Positions 1 to 6,527 of a stretch of DNA of 18,321 nucleotides are shown one piece after another. Position 1 is the first letter of the stretch, and each line of letters opens with the position of its first letter. The stretch is from assembly GCA_020722625.1 (NCBI GenBank), contig DYKK01000028.1, positions 1-18,321 of the forward strand. Direction: 5' to 3'. The stretch comes from Anaeromyxobacter dehalogenans (GTDB lineage: Bacteria > Myxococcota_A > UBA9042 > DTJE01). The notes beneath the pieces were generated by a model. The model was not told the origin of the DNA and searched no databases. It saw only the letters and a list, made by a program, of their open reading frames with translations. The position numbers were made by a program, and so were the translations under genes.

Positions 1-123
1 AGTCGCGGCCCCAGGGCGGTGAAATGAGACGAAGCAGATTTCATGTTTATTCAAAGAATTGCGGAAATTGACGACGGATTCGGGACCTCTGACTGGATTC
101 GCGGCAGCGCGGATCCGTGATAG

Positions 124-130
124 AAAGGGG
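124..130 (+). promoter_or_regulatory. Ribosome-binding site deciding the GTG start at 137
   Basis: AAAGGGG lies six bases before the GTG at 137. The upstream TTG at 59 and the downstream ATG at 161 have no comparable site, so translation most likely begins at 137. The preceding bases 1-123 are more AT-rich than the rest of the window and probably hold the promoter, but I see no convincing -35/-10 pair there. Confidence 0.5.
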
Positions 131-136
131 ACGGCG

Positions 137-2125
137 GTGAACCGAGACGGGTCGCGCAGGATGTCCTTGATGACATCGTTTGAATTCATGGATTATGACC
201 TTCTGAGCCTCATGCGCGGTGCGCTGAGGCCGCTGTCCACCCGGGGCTCGCACACCCAGGTCCATGCCATCGAGGGCGCACGGCTCGGGGACATCCTGGC
301 CGAACGCGCGGGGGACCTGGGCGCGGACCGCGAGCGTCGCAACCGGGCGCGGCGCCTGGGCGAGCGTATCGCCGCGCGGTTCCTGCTGAAGGTCGGGAAC
401 ATCTACGAGTATGTCGTCAAACTGTCCGGCGGCCGCGAGAGCGTGATCCGCCGCCACCTGATGTCCGAGGCGTTCGGTCCCGCGGGGTACAACCTGGCCC
501 CGTGCCGCGACAAGGTCCACCTGGACGCCCGCGAGGCGGTCCGCGAGATCCCGTACTTCGCGTTCGGCGCGCCGGAGGTCCAGTTCGCGCCCGACGTGCT
601 CGACGAGGTCCGGGCGACCCTGTCCGGTCGCGCCGGGGCGCCGCGACGCTCCCCCCCGCCCTTCCTGATCGAGGAGGGTCGCGAAGGCCGGACCGTGCTG
701 GACGTGTACCGCATCCTGGACGAGGACCCGTACTTCCAGGGCCGCATCCGCGGTTGGGACGACCTCGTCCGGTTCCAGCGCCACCTCCGGGAGAACCCGG
801 TGGACACCGCGATGAGAGAGCGGCTCGCCGAGTTCTTCGACGCCCCCATGACGGTCGGACTGCGCGACGTGCTGCGGTTCCTCGAGGGGTCCCGGCACCC
901 CGAGATCGGCTGGGAGGTCGCCGATCGGGTCATCCGGCACTGCTTCGACGCGTTCGGGACCGAGACCTTCCTGCCCCCCGAGGTGAACTACTACACCGTC
1001 TCGATCCACCAGTCCCCGGACCAGGTTGCGACCCGAGCCGACGCGAACGAGCGCGCGGCCCGGGCCTTCGCGTCGTGGTTCGTGTCGCGCGCCCCCCTGA
1101 CCTGGACCGCCCGGCGATCCGACGGGGACCTGCTGGAACTCGCGCTCGCCGTGCTGGAGGCCCACCACGACTATCCCATCTTCGACGTGGAGCCCTACAC
1201 GGGGATCGCGAGCACCTCGGGCCTGCGCCTCGCGGGAAGGGTCGCGTTCGGCGCCCTCGTCCACGCGAGCGGGCTGGACATGCCGGAACGCAGGAATCCG
1301 CTCAACCCGTCCATCGCGTCCCGGTTCCCCGTGATCGCCGCCTTCGTCGCCTCGCTCCCGGAGTGCGAGCGGGACTCCTTCTACGACCTCGTGAACGCCC
1401 TGCTGGTCGAGGCGATGGTCCGGGGCGGGATCCCCGACCGGGACGGGAACCCGCATCCCTTCACCCGGATTGACCGCACGTTCTACTCGTTCCAGGAACG
1501 CGCCGAGGTTCCGGTCGCGCGCGCGGGGCAGGTCGAGGAGGTCGTGACGCTCGAGGACCTCCTGGAGCCGCAGGGCCGCCCGTTGCTGGATCGCCACCCC
1601 GACCTTCCGGCGAGGCTCGTGGTCTTCTTCGTGCTGGTGTATCGCTACTTCCTGGACACGGGGCACGTCCCGGACCTGCGACCGGACGACGCGGGCCGGG
1701 ACCTGTTCCTGCGCGGGATCTGGGGCTACAAGACCCGCAACGTCCTCGTCGCGACCGGACGGGACCGGGCGGGCCGTCCCATCGCGAGCATCCGCTTCGT
1801 GGACAACAAGGACCAGTTCAAGCAATACCGGCGGGCCGAGGACCGCTCGCACCCGATGGGCCTCGCCAAGTACGGGGCACGCCTGATCCACCCCCTGATC
1901 CAGCCGGCCATGGAGCGGTCCATCGGGATGTTCACCGAGATGGCCGCGTCCCGCCAGAACGCATCGCCCTTGCATCGTCGCGACCTCCCCGCGCGGTGGT
2001 CGCGTTCCATCGCCCATGTCCTCCATTCGGGCGTGGACGGCGCCGTCACCCACGCCCAGGCCTTCCTGCACGACCTCATTGACGATTCCACGGACGGGAT
2101 CGAGCGCTTCCTGAGGCGATGGTGA
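137..2125 (+). CDS. Large uncharacterised protein, about 662 aa
   Basis: I do not recognise this protein. The frame is open from position 59 (TTG), but I choose the GTG at 137 because an AAAGGGG ribosome-binding site lies six bases upstream; ATG 161 is an alternative. The product is soluble-looking, with no signal peptide. It is rich in Arg, Asp and Phe/Tyr and has one hydrophobic stretch near residues 490-505. The most conserved-looking part is the C-terminal third: a GHVPDLRP segment (about 509-516), then GIWGYKTRNVLV (about 527-538), then IRFVDNKDQFKQYRR (about 552-566). An ordered Asp, then Asn in NVLV, then Asp in FVDN loosely recalls a kinase-like catalytic loop and metal-binding Asp, but the spacing is unusual and this is speculation. 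It is convergent with the tRNA genes, ending 27 bases from tRNA-Glu. GC-rich third positions and normal protein composition favour this strand over the overlapping antisense frame. Confidence 0.8.
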   Translation: MNRDGSRRMSLMTSFEFMDYDLLSLMRGALRPLSTRGSHTQVHAIEGARLGDILAERAGDLGADRERRNRARRLGERIAARFLLKVGNIYEYVVKLSGGRESVIRRHLMSEAFGPAGYNLAPCRDKVHLDAREAVREIPYFAFGAPEVQFAPDVLDEVRATLSGRAGAPRRSPPPFLIEEGREGRTVLDVYRILDEDPYFQGRIRGWDDLVRFQRHLRENPVDTAMRERLAEFFDAPMTVGLRDVLRFLEGSRHPEIGWEVADRVIRHCFDAFGTETFLPPEVNYYTVSIHQSPDQVATRADANERAARAFASWFVSRAPLTWTARRSDGDLLELALAVLEAHHDYPIFDVEPYTGIASTSGLRLAGRVAFGALVHASGLDMPERRNPLNPSIASRFPVIAAFVASLPECERDSFYDLVNALLVEAMVRGGIPDRDGNPHPFTRIDRTFYSFQERAEVPVARAGQVEEVVTLEDLLEPQGRPLLDRHPDLPARLVVFFVLVYRYFLDTGHVPDLRPDDAGRDLFLRGIWGYKTRNVLVATGRDRAGRPIASIRFVDNKDQFKQYRRAEDRSHPMGLAKYGARLIHPLIQPAMERSIGMFTEMAASRQNASPLHRRDLPARWSRSIAHVLHSGVDGAVTHAQAFLHDLIDDSTDGIERFLRRW

Positions 2126-2152
2126 AGAAAGGAAACCGGTCACGAGAACGAG

Positions 2153-2225
2153 TGGCCCATACGGGATTCGAACCCGTTCTACAGGCTTGAGAGGCCTGCG
2201 TCCTAACCGATTAGACTAATGGGCC
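2153..2225 (-). tRNA. tRNA-Glu (anticodon CUC)
   Basis: The 73-nt cloverleaf folds fully. The acceptor stem is GGCCCAT/ATGGGCC, the D stem GTCT/GGAC, the anticodon stem CAGGC/GCCTG around loop CTCTCAA, and the T arm ACGGG-TTCGAAT-CCCGT, with discriminator A73. T33 followed by CTC gives anticodon CUC, which reads GAG (Glu). No CCA is encoded after A73, so the tail must be added by the CCA-adding enzyme. It lies downstream of tRNA-Gln on the same strand and probably shares its transcript. No U-rich terminator is visible after it. Confidence 0.95.
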
Positions 2226-2229
2226 TTTC

Positions 2230-2249
2230 CCGCGGGACTGTGCCCGCGG
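2230..2249 (-). other. Hairpin between the two tRNA genes
   Basis: A perfect 7-bp inverted repeat (CCGCGGG/CCCGCGG) with a 6-nt loop sits between tRNA-Gln and tRNA-Glu. No T-run follows on either strand, so it does not look like an intrinsic terminator. It may be a processing signal or a spacer structure in the dicistronic tRNA precursor. Confidence 0.5.
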
Positions 2250-2255
2250 TCACGG

Positions 2256-2326
2256 CTCGGGGACGAGGATTCGAACCTCGACAAGCAGATCCAGAGTCTG
2301 CGGTCCTGCCATTAGACGATCCCCGA
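2256..2326 (-). tRNA. tRNA-Gln (anticodon CUG)
   Basis: The 71-nt cloverleaf has acceptor stem TCGGGGA/TCCCCGA, D stem GTCT/GGAC, anticodon stem GCAGA/TCTGC around loop CTCTGGA, and T arm CGAGG-TTCGAAT-CCTCG, with discriminator G73. T33 followed by CTG gives anticodon CUG, which reads CAG (Gln). The weak U1-A72 pair and G73 are typical identity features of bacterial tRNA-Gln. The 3' CCA is not encoded; the genome reads CCG after G73. It lies between the rplQ end and tRNA-Glu, with its own promoter just upstream. Confidence 0.95.
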
Positions 2327-2362
2327 ACTTCGTCCAAAGAACGTGCCCTCAGGGGGCGACAC

Positions 2363-2391
2363 ATGATAGCGCGACTCCGCGCCCGATGCAA
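2363..2391 (-). promoter_or_regulatory. Sigma70-type promoter for the tRNA-Gln/tRNA-Glu pair
   Basis: On the minus strand TTGCAT (2391-2386) and TATCAT (2368-2363) are separated by exactly 17 bases, a close match to the -35/-10 consensus. They lie in the 68-base gap between the rplQ stop and tRNA-Gln. Transcription would start near 2356, about 30 bases before the mature tRNA-Gln 5' end. This would let the tRNAs be made independently of read-through from rplQ. Confidence 0.65.
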
Positions 2392-2394
2392 GCC

Positions 2395-2793
2395 TCACTC
2401 GGCCCCAGCGGCCTTTCCACCTTCCGCCGCGCCGGGCCGCCCCCCGATCAGCTCGACGAGGGTCTGGCCCGCGCCGTCCCCGTGCCGCGGACCCAACTTG
2501 ACGAGCCGGGTGAACCCCGACGACCGGTCCCGGAACTGCGGCCCCCAGTGTTCGAACAGGGCCTTCAACGGCTTCGGCCCGAACAACTCCGCCGCCGCCA
2601 GCCGTCGCGCGCCCAGGGTCCCCTCCCGGGCCCACCCGATCAGCCGGTCGGCCCTGCGCTTCAGTTCCTTCGCCTTGGCGTCCGTGGTGGTCAGGCTGCC
2701 GTGCAGGAACAACGACGACAGCAGGTTCCGGAACAGGGCCCGCCGGTGCTCCGCGGTCCGCCCGAGTTTCACCGTGTCCTTGTTGTGTCTCAT
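2395..2793 (-). CDS. rplQ: Large-subunit ribosomal protein bL17
   Basis: bL17 binds 23S rRNA near the peptide exit tunnel. The 132-aa product begins MRHNKDTVKLGRTAEHRRAL and contains the family-typical NLLSSLFLHGSLTTTDAKAK stretch at about residues 23-42. It is close to normal length but ends in a Gly/Ala-rich tail from about residue 117. I place the start at ATG 2793, 16 bases after the rpoA stop. The nearest GGAG is only a few bases from the ATG, with another about 11 bases upstream. It is the last protein gene of the operon, as in many bacteria, and is followed by the tRNA promoter. Confidence 0.97.
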   Translation of the reverse strand: MRHNKDTVKLGRTAEHRRALFRNLLSSLFLHGSLTTTDAKAKELKRRADRLIGWAREGTLGARRLAAAELFGPKPLKALFEHWGPQFRDRSSGFTRLVKLGPRHGDGAGQTLVELIGGRPGAAEGGKAAGAE

Positions 2794-2809
2794 GGTCTCC
2801 AGTTCTCCG

Positions 2810-3856
2810 TCAGCGCGGCGTCCTCGACGCGTCGAATCCATCGATCCTCATCCCGAGCGACAGGTTCAGGTCCGCGAGCGCGTCCTTGATCTCCTTCAGG
2901 GACTTCCGGCCGAAGTTCTTGGTCTTCATCATGTCCGCCTCGGTCCGCTGGACGAGTTCGCCCACGAACCGGATCCCGGCGTTCTGAAGGCAGTTCTGGG
3001 CCCGCACGGACAGTTCGAGTTCCTCGACCGGCCGGTACAGGATGTCCACCGGGGACCCGGCCTCGGCGGCCCCGGCGGCCGCCACCTCGACGGCCCCGAC
3101 CGCGGCCCGGAGCGTGGCCGGCGCCGGCGCCCCCACCTCCTCCTCGCCCTCGTCGAAGTGGATGAAGACCTGCAACTGCTCCTTCAGGATCTTCGCGGCG
3201 ATGGCCACCGCGTCCCTGGGCGAGACCGCCCCGTTCGTCCAGACCTCGAGCGTCAGCCGGTCGTAGTCGGTCCGGTGCCCCACGCGGGCGTTCGTGACCC
3301 GGAAGTTCACCTTGCGGATCGGGCTGAACATCGCGTCCATCGCGACGGTGCCGACCGGGGCGTTCGCGTCCTTCGTCCGTTCGACCGGCTGGTAGCCGTA
3401 ACCGTCCCGGACCGTGACCTCGATGTCGAGCACGCCTCCGGGGCCGACGGACGCGATGTGCTGCGCGGGGTCCAGCGCCGTCACCTCGGGCCCCGGGAAC
3501 AGGTCCCCGGCGGTGACCTCCCGCTCCCCGGTGAACTTGCGACGGATGACCTTGGGCCCCTCGACGTCCAGTTTCAGGTTCACCGCCTTCAGGTTCAGCA
3601 CGATCTCGGACACGTCCTCGACCACGTTGGGCACGGTCGAGAACTCGTGCTGCACCCCTTCGATTCTGACCGCAACGACCGCCGCCCCCCGAAGCGTGGA
3701 CAACAGGACCCGCCGCAGGGCGTTCCCCAGCGACACCCCGAAACCGCGTTCGAGCGGCTCGGCGGAAAACTTCCCGTATCGGTCGGTCTGGGACTCCTCG
3801 TCCACCTGGATCCCGCGGGGTCTGATCAACTCGCGCCAGTGTTTCTGGACCTGCAT
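2810..3856 (-). CDS. rpoA: DNA-directed RNA polymerase subunit alpha
   Basis: Alpha dimerises to nucleate RNA polymerase assembly, and its C-terminal domain contacts UP-element DNA and activators. The product is 348 aa. The N-terminal dimerisation domain includes GFGVSLGNALRRVLLSTLRG near residue 40. The C-terminal helix-hairpin domain starts near residue 269 and contains ELELSVRAQNCLQNAGI and TKNFGRKSLKEIK. Between them is an acidic then Ala-rich linker (about 236-268), somewhat longer than I would expect. ATG 3856 is chosen because GGAGG lies seven bases upstream and MQVQKHW matches family N-termini. The frame extends further upstream but without support. Confidence 0.98.
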   Translation of the reverse strand: MQVQKHWRELIRPRGIQVDEESQTDRYGKFSAEPLERGFGVSLGNALRRVLLSTLRGAAVVAVRIEGVQHEFSTVPNVVEDVSEIVLNLKAVNLKLDVEGPKVIRRKFTGEREVTAGDLFPGPEVTALDPAQHIASVGPGGVLDIEVTVRDGYGYQPVERTKDANAPVGTVAMDAMFSPIRKVNFRVTNARVGHRTDYDRLTLEVWTNGAVSPRDAVAIAAKILKEQLQVFIHFDEGEEEVGAPAPATLRAAVGAVEVAAAGAAEAGSPVDILYRPVEELELSVRAQNCLQNAGIRFVGELVQRTEADMMKTKNFGRKSLKEIKDALADLNLSLGMRIDGFDASRTPR

Positions 3857-3900
3857 CTCGCGGCCTCCGACAAGAAGTGACGGCTGCGGACCCGCCCGAT

Positions 3901-3938
3901 CCCCCAGGCGGCCGGGGGACCGGAACAAAAGCCGGTCC
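3901..3938 (-). other. rpsD-rpoA intergenic hairpins (81-base gap)
   Basis: The gap 3857-3937 is the largest within the operon. Directly after the rpsD stop the minus strand can form GGACCGG/CCGGTCC (3938-3932 with 3923-3917, 8-nt loop). It overlaps an alternative CCCCC/GGGGG pairing (3918-3914 with 3905-3901). The two cannot form together over 3917-3918, and no U-run follows. It could be an attenuator, a regulatory leader for rpoA, or an RNA-processing site. Confidence 0.45.
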
Positions 3939-4594
3939 TATTTCGAATACAGCTCGACGATCAGTTCTTCGCGAATCCCGGGGGTGCCGTCCTCGCGACC
4001 CGGCAGGATCGTCGCGAAGTCGTCGGTTCCGGGCAGCGACGACACCGTGGCCCGGAACTGGGCCCGGTCCGCGTCGATCCAGCGGATGGCCGGCCTGCGC
4101 TCCGCCTGGGCGATGGCCTCCTGGACCCGCTTCAGTTTGCGGCTCCCCGCCGCGATCTCGATCACGTCCCCGGCCCGCACCTGGTAGGAAGGGATGGTCA
4201 CGCGCCGCCCGTTCACCAGCACGTGCCCGTGTCGCACCAGTTGCCGCGCGTCGCCCCGGTTCACCGCGAACCCCGCGCGGTACGTCGCGTTGTCGAGCCG
4301 CGTCTCGAGGAGCATCAGGAGGTTCTCGCCCGTCACGCCCTTCATGCGCTCGGACCGCTCGAAGGTCAGGTGGAACTGGGTCTCGTGCAGACCGTACATC
4401 CTGCGGACCTTCTGCTTCTCGCGCAACTGCACGCAGTACGGCGTCGGCTTGCGCCTCATCTGGCCGTGCATCCCCGGCGGATAGCCGCGCCGCGCGAACG
4501 AGCACTTCTCGGAGTAGCAGCGTTCGCCCTTCAGATACAGTTTGTCGCCCTCGCGGCGGCAGATCCTGCACAATGCCTCGCTGTACCTCGCCAC
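3938..4594 (-). CDS. rpsD: Small-subunit ribosomal protein uS4, zinc-type
   Basis: uS4 is a primary binder of 16S rRNA that nucleates assembly of the 30S body. The product is 218 aa. The N-terminal domain keeps four cysteines (C9, C12, C26, C31), as in zinc-binding S4 forms. The S4 RNA-binding domain covers about residues 95-155 (LETRLDNATYRAGFAVNRGD, then VNGRRVTIPSYQVRAGDVIEI). The C-terminus ends in the classic EELIVELYSK. It is slightly longer than usual, with extra residues before that tail. ATG 4594 follows a GGAGG-containing leader after rpsK. In E. coli S4 represses its own operon; no such site is recognisable here. Confidence 0.98.
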   Translation of the reverse strand: MARYSEALCRICRREGDKLYLKGERCYSEKCSFARRGYPPGMHGQMRRKPTPYCVQLREKQKVRRMYGLHETQFHLTFERSERMKGVTGENLLMLLETRLDNATYRAGFAVNRGDARQLVRHGHVLVNGRRVTIPSYQVRAGDVIEIAAGSRKLKRVQEAIAQAERRPAIRWIDADRAQFRATVSSLPGTDDFATILPGREDGTPGIREELIVELYSK

Positions 4595-4637
4595 GGAAAC
4601 CTCCTGAATCCCGGTAGGGAAGCCCCCCGCGTCCTCC

Positions 4638-5024
4638 TCAGACCCGACGCCGCTTCGGCGGCCGGCAGCCGTTGTGCGGCACCGGCGTCACGTCGCGGAT
4701 CGCCGAGACGCGCAGACCCGCCGCGGCCAGGGCGCGGATCGCCGACTCGCGGCCAGCGCCCGGTCCCTTCACGAGGACCGACACCGACTTCATCCCCATG
4801 TCCACGGCCCGCTTCGCCGCGTCCTCCGCGGTGACCTGCGCCGCGAAGGGCGTGGACTTGCGCGACCCCTTGAACCCGCGGCGCCCGGCGGAGCACCACG
4901 ACACCACGTCCCCCGCGGGGTCCGTGATCGTCACGATCGTGTTGTTGAAACTCGCCTGGATGTGCGCCACCCCGATCGGGACGTCCTTCTTGACCTTCTT
5001 CTTGCCGACACGCGCCTTGGCCAT
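4638..5024 (-). CDS. rpsK: Small-subunit ribosomal protein uS11
   Basis: uS11 lies on the 30S platform, binding 16S rRNA near the mRNA exit with bS18 and bS21. The 128-aa product has the basic N-terminus, then GVAHIQASFNNTIVTITDP, the family-typical SAGRRGFKGSRKSTPFAAQ, and the C-terminal RDVTPVPHNGCRPPKRRRV. Length is normal. It begins at ATG 5024, 42 bases after rpsM, in the usual rpsM-rpsK-rpsD order. Confidence 0.98.
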   Translation of the reverse strand: MAKARVGKKKVKKDVPIGVAHIQASFNNTIVTITDPAGDVVSWCSAGRRGFKGSRKSTPFAAQVTAEDAAKRAVDMGMKSVSVLVKGPGAGRESAIRALAAAGLRVSAIRDVTPVPHNGCRPPKRRRV

Positions 5025-5066
5025 GACCTGTCGTTCCCTCCTGTTCGAGGCTCCCGCGATCCCTCG

Positions 5067-5438
5067 TCACTTCTTCTTCTTGATGGTGGTGCCCTTGCGC
5101 CCCTTGCGCGTCCTGGCGTTGGTGTGGGTCCGCTGCCCGCGGACCGGCAGGTTCCGCCGGTGCCGCAAACCCCGGTAGCACCCGATGTCCATCAGGAGCT
5201 TGATGTTGGCCGCGACCTCGCGCCGGAGGTCCCCTTCGACCCGGAACCCCCCCGTGTCAATGACCTCGCGGATGCGGGCGATCTCGCCCTCGGTGAGGTC
5301 GTCGGTCCTCTTGGCGGGATCCACCCCGGCCCGCTCGATCACCCGGTCGGCCTGGGTCGGGCCGATCCCGTAGATGTAGCGAAGCGCGATGTCAATGCGC
5401 TTCTTCCGCGGCAGGTCCACGCCGGCAATGCGAGCCAT
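5067..5438 (-). CDS. rpsM: Small-subunit ribosomal protein uS13
   Basis: uS13 sits on the 30S head, bridges to the 50S subunit and touches P-site tRNA with its basic tail. The 123-aa product begins MARIAGVDLPRKKRIDIALR and carries the helix-hairpin region YIYGIGPTQADRVIERAGVD. Towards the C-terminus it has GLRHRRNLPVRGQRTHTNAR and ends in four lysines. Length and sequence are typical. ATG 5438 follows GGAGGTGAGCG, a strong ribosome-binding site, after a 59-base gap from rpmJ. Confidence 0.98.
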   Translation of the reverse strand: MARIAGVDLPRKKRIDIALRYIYGIGPTQADRVIERAGVDPAKRTDDLTEGEIARIREVIDTGGFRVEGDLRREVAANIKLLMDIGCYRGLRHRRNLPVRGQRTHTNARTRKGRKGTTIKKKK

Positions 5439-5465
5439 CGCTCACCTCCATCCTCCGGGGCGGGC

Positions 5466-5479
5466 GGCCCCCTGGGGCC
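5466..5479 (-). other. Inverted repeat in the rpmJ-rpsM gap
   Basis: The 14-base GGCCCC-CT-GGGGCC repeat could form a 5-bp hairpin with a 4-base loop in the 59-base rpmJ-rpsM spacer, between the rpmJ stop and the rpsM ribosome-binding site. No T-run follows it. In such GC-rich sequence it may be chance. Confidence 0.25.
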
Positions 5480-5497
5480 TCGCCGTTCCCCCGGTCC

Positions 5498-5611
5498 TCA
5501 TCCCTGCCGCTGCTTGTGGCGCGGGTTCTCGCAGATCACCCGGATCACGCCGCGGCGCTTGATGACCTTGCACTTGTCGCAGATCTTCTTCACCGACGCC
5601 CGTACCTTCAT
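5498..5611 (-). CDS. rpmJ: Large-subunit ribosomal protein bL36, zinc-type
   Basis: This 37-aa protein helps organise 23S rRNA late in 50S assembly. Translating the minus strand from ATG 5611 gives MKVRASVKKICDKCKVIKRR and ends ENPRHKQRQG. The zinc ligands C11, C14, C27 and H32 are all present, so it is the C+ form. Length is exactly that of the family. It lies between infA (27-base gap) and rpsM, its usual position. The ATG is preceded by a GGAGG ribosome-binding site. Confidence 0.97.
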   Translation of the reverse strand: MKVRASVKKICDKCKVIKRRGVIRVICENPRHKQRQG

Positions 5612-5638
5612 GGTTCACCTCCGGCCATCCACCACGCC

Positions 5639-5857
5639 CTATCGCACCCGGAACGTGATCCGGCCCCGAGTCACGTCGTAGGGCGACAACTCGACCTTCA
5701 CCTTGTCCCCGGGCAGGATCCGGATGAAATGCATCCGCATCTTGCCACAGACGTGGGCGAGGACCCGATGCCCGTTCGGCAACTCCACCCGGAACATCGC
5801 GTTCGGCAGGGCCTCGACGACCGTGCCCTCGACCTCGATGGCCTCTTCCTTCGGCAT
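5639..5857 (-). CDS. infA: Translation initiation factor IF-1
   Basis: IF-1 occupies the 30S A site during initiation and promotes IF-2 and IF-3 action. The 72-aa product (the canonical length) begins MPKEEAIEVEGTVVEALPNA. It is a single OB-fold (S1-like) domain with FRVELPNGHRVLAHVCGKMR and the family-typical end LSPYDVTRGRITFRVR. I choose ATG 5857, preceded by a GAGGTGAT site, over an upstream in-frame GTG that would add seven residues. It starts four bases after adk; the map gene often found between adk and infA is absent. Confidence 0.97.
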   Translation of the reverse strand: MPKEEAIEVEGTVVEALPNAMFRVELPNGHRVLAHVCGKMRMHFIRILPGDKVKVELSPYDVTRGRITFRVR

Positions 5858-5861
5858 CCGA

Positions 5862-6527
5862 TCACCTCGCGGGTCCACCGGCCGCGTGACCCAGCGCCGC
5901 CATGATCCTCGCGAAGACCGCGTCCGGCCCGCCGTCGCCCTCGACCGACTTCAGGAGGCCCTTCGCGCGGTAGTACTCCGCGAGCGGGGCGGTCTTCTGG
6001 TGATAGACGCGCAGCCGCTCGCGCACCGTCGCCTCCTGGTCGTCGGGCCTCTGGACCAGGGCGGTCCCGCACGCATCGCAGTGCGTCCCGTCCCGGGACG
6101 GCGCGAACTCGACATGATACACCCGCCCGCACGACGGGCACGAGCGCCGCCCGGTGATGCGCCGGACGACCTCGTCCTCGCCGACCGTGATGTCCACCAC
6201 GGCCTCGATGACCACGCCCGCGCGGTCCAGGGCCTCGGCCTGCGCGACCGTCCGCGGGAAGCCGTCCAGGATGTACCCTCCCTCGCAGTCCGGCCGCGCC
6301 AGGCGCTCCTGCACCATGGCGATCACGAGGTCGTCCGGCACCAGGTCGCCCCGATCCATGAACCCCGCGGCCCGCCGCCCGAGTTCCGTCCCCGCCTTGC
6401 GCGCCTCCCGCAGCATGTCCCCGGTGGAGAGGTGCGGCGCCTTCAGGACATCCTGAAGCCGCTTCGCCTGGGTCCCCTTGCCGCACCCGGGCGCGCCCAG
6501 CAGGATCGCTCGCGTGGCTCCGTTCAT
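5862..6527 (-). CDS. adk: Adenylate kinase with zinc-binding LID
   Basis: The enzyme converts ATP + AMP to 2 ADP in the cytoplasm, balancing the adenylate pool. The 221-aa product has the P-loop GAPGCGKGT (11-19), the AMP-binding region HLSTGDMLR (32-40), DGFPRT (88-93) and the LID followed by QRPDDQEATVRERL. The LID carries C130, C133, C150 and C153 in two CxxC pairs, the structural-zinc form common in Gram-positives and many other phyla. Its ATG overlaps the secY stop (ATGA), implying translational coupling. The secY-adk pairing is the standard spc operon arrangement. Confidence 0.97.
   Translation of the reverse strand: MNGATRAILLGAPGCGKGTQAKRLQDVLKAPHLSTGDMLREARKAGTELGRRAAGFMDRGDLVPDDLVIAMVQERLARPDCEGGYILDGFPRTVAQAEALDRAGVVIEAVVDITVGEDEVVRRITGRRSCPSCGRVYHVEFAPSRDGTHCDACGTALVQRPDDQEATVRERLRVYHQKTAPLAEYYRAKGLLKSVEGDGGPDAVFARIMAALGHAAGGPAR

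Noticed and set aside
68..96. TTGACG at 68-73 as a -35 box for the unknown gene
   Set aside because: The sequence 17 bases downstream (GACTGG) bears no resemblance to a -10 box, and other spacings are no better.
47..2143. A 698-codon open frame on the minus strand covering the whole unknown plus-strand gene
   Set aside because: Its translation is dominated by Arg, Gly, Val, Gln, His and Glu with few aromatics and no domain-like pattern, as expected for the antisense of a GC-rich gene. The plus-strand frame has normal composition and a ribosome-binding site.
2126..2152. Possible terminator between the unknown gene and tRNA-Glu
   Set aside because: The minus strand has a weak T-rich patch here but no stable hairpin before it, and the plus strand has neither. 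I could not support a terminator for either transcript.
2790..4571. Long 593-codon minus-strand frame overlapping rpoA and rpsD
   Set aside because: It is an Arg/Gly/Pro-rich shadow in a different frame from the clearly recognisable rpoA and rpsD.
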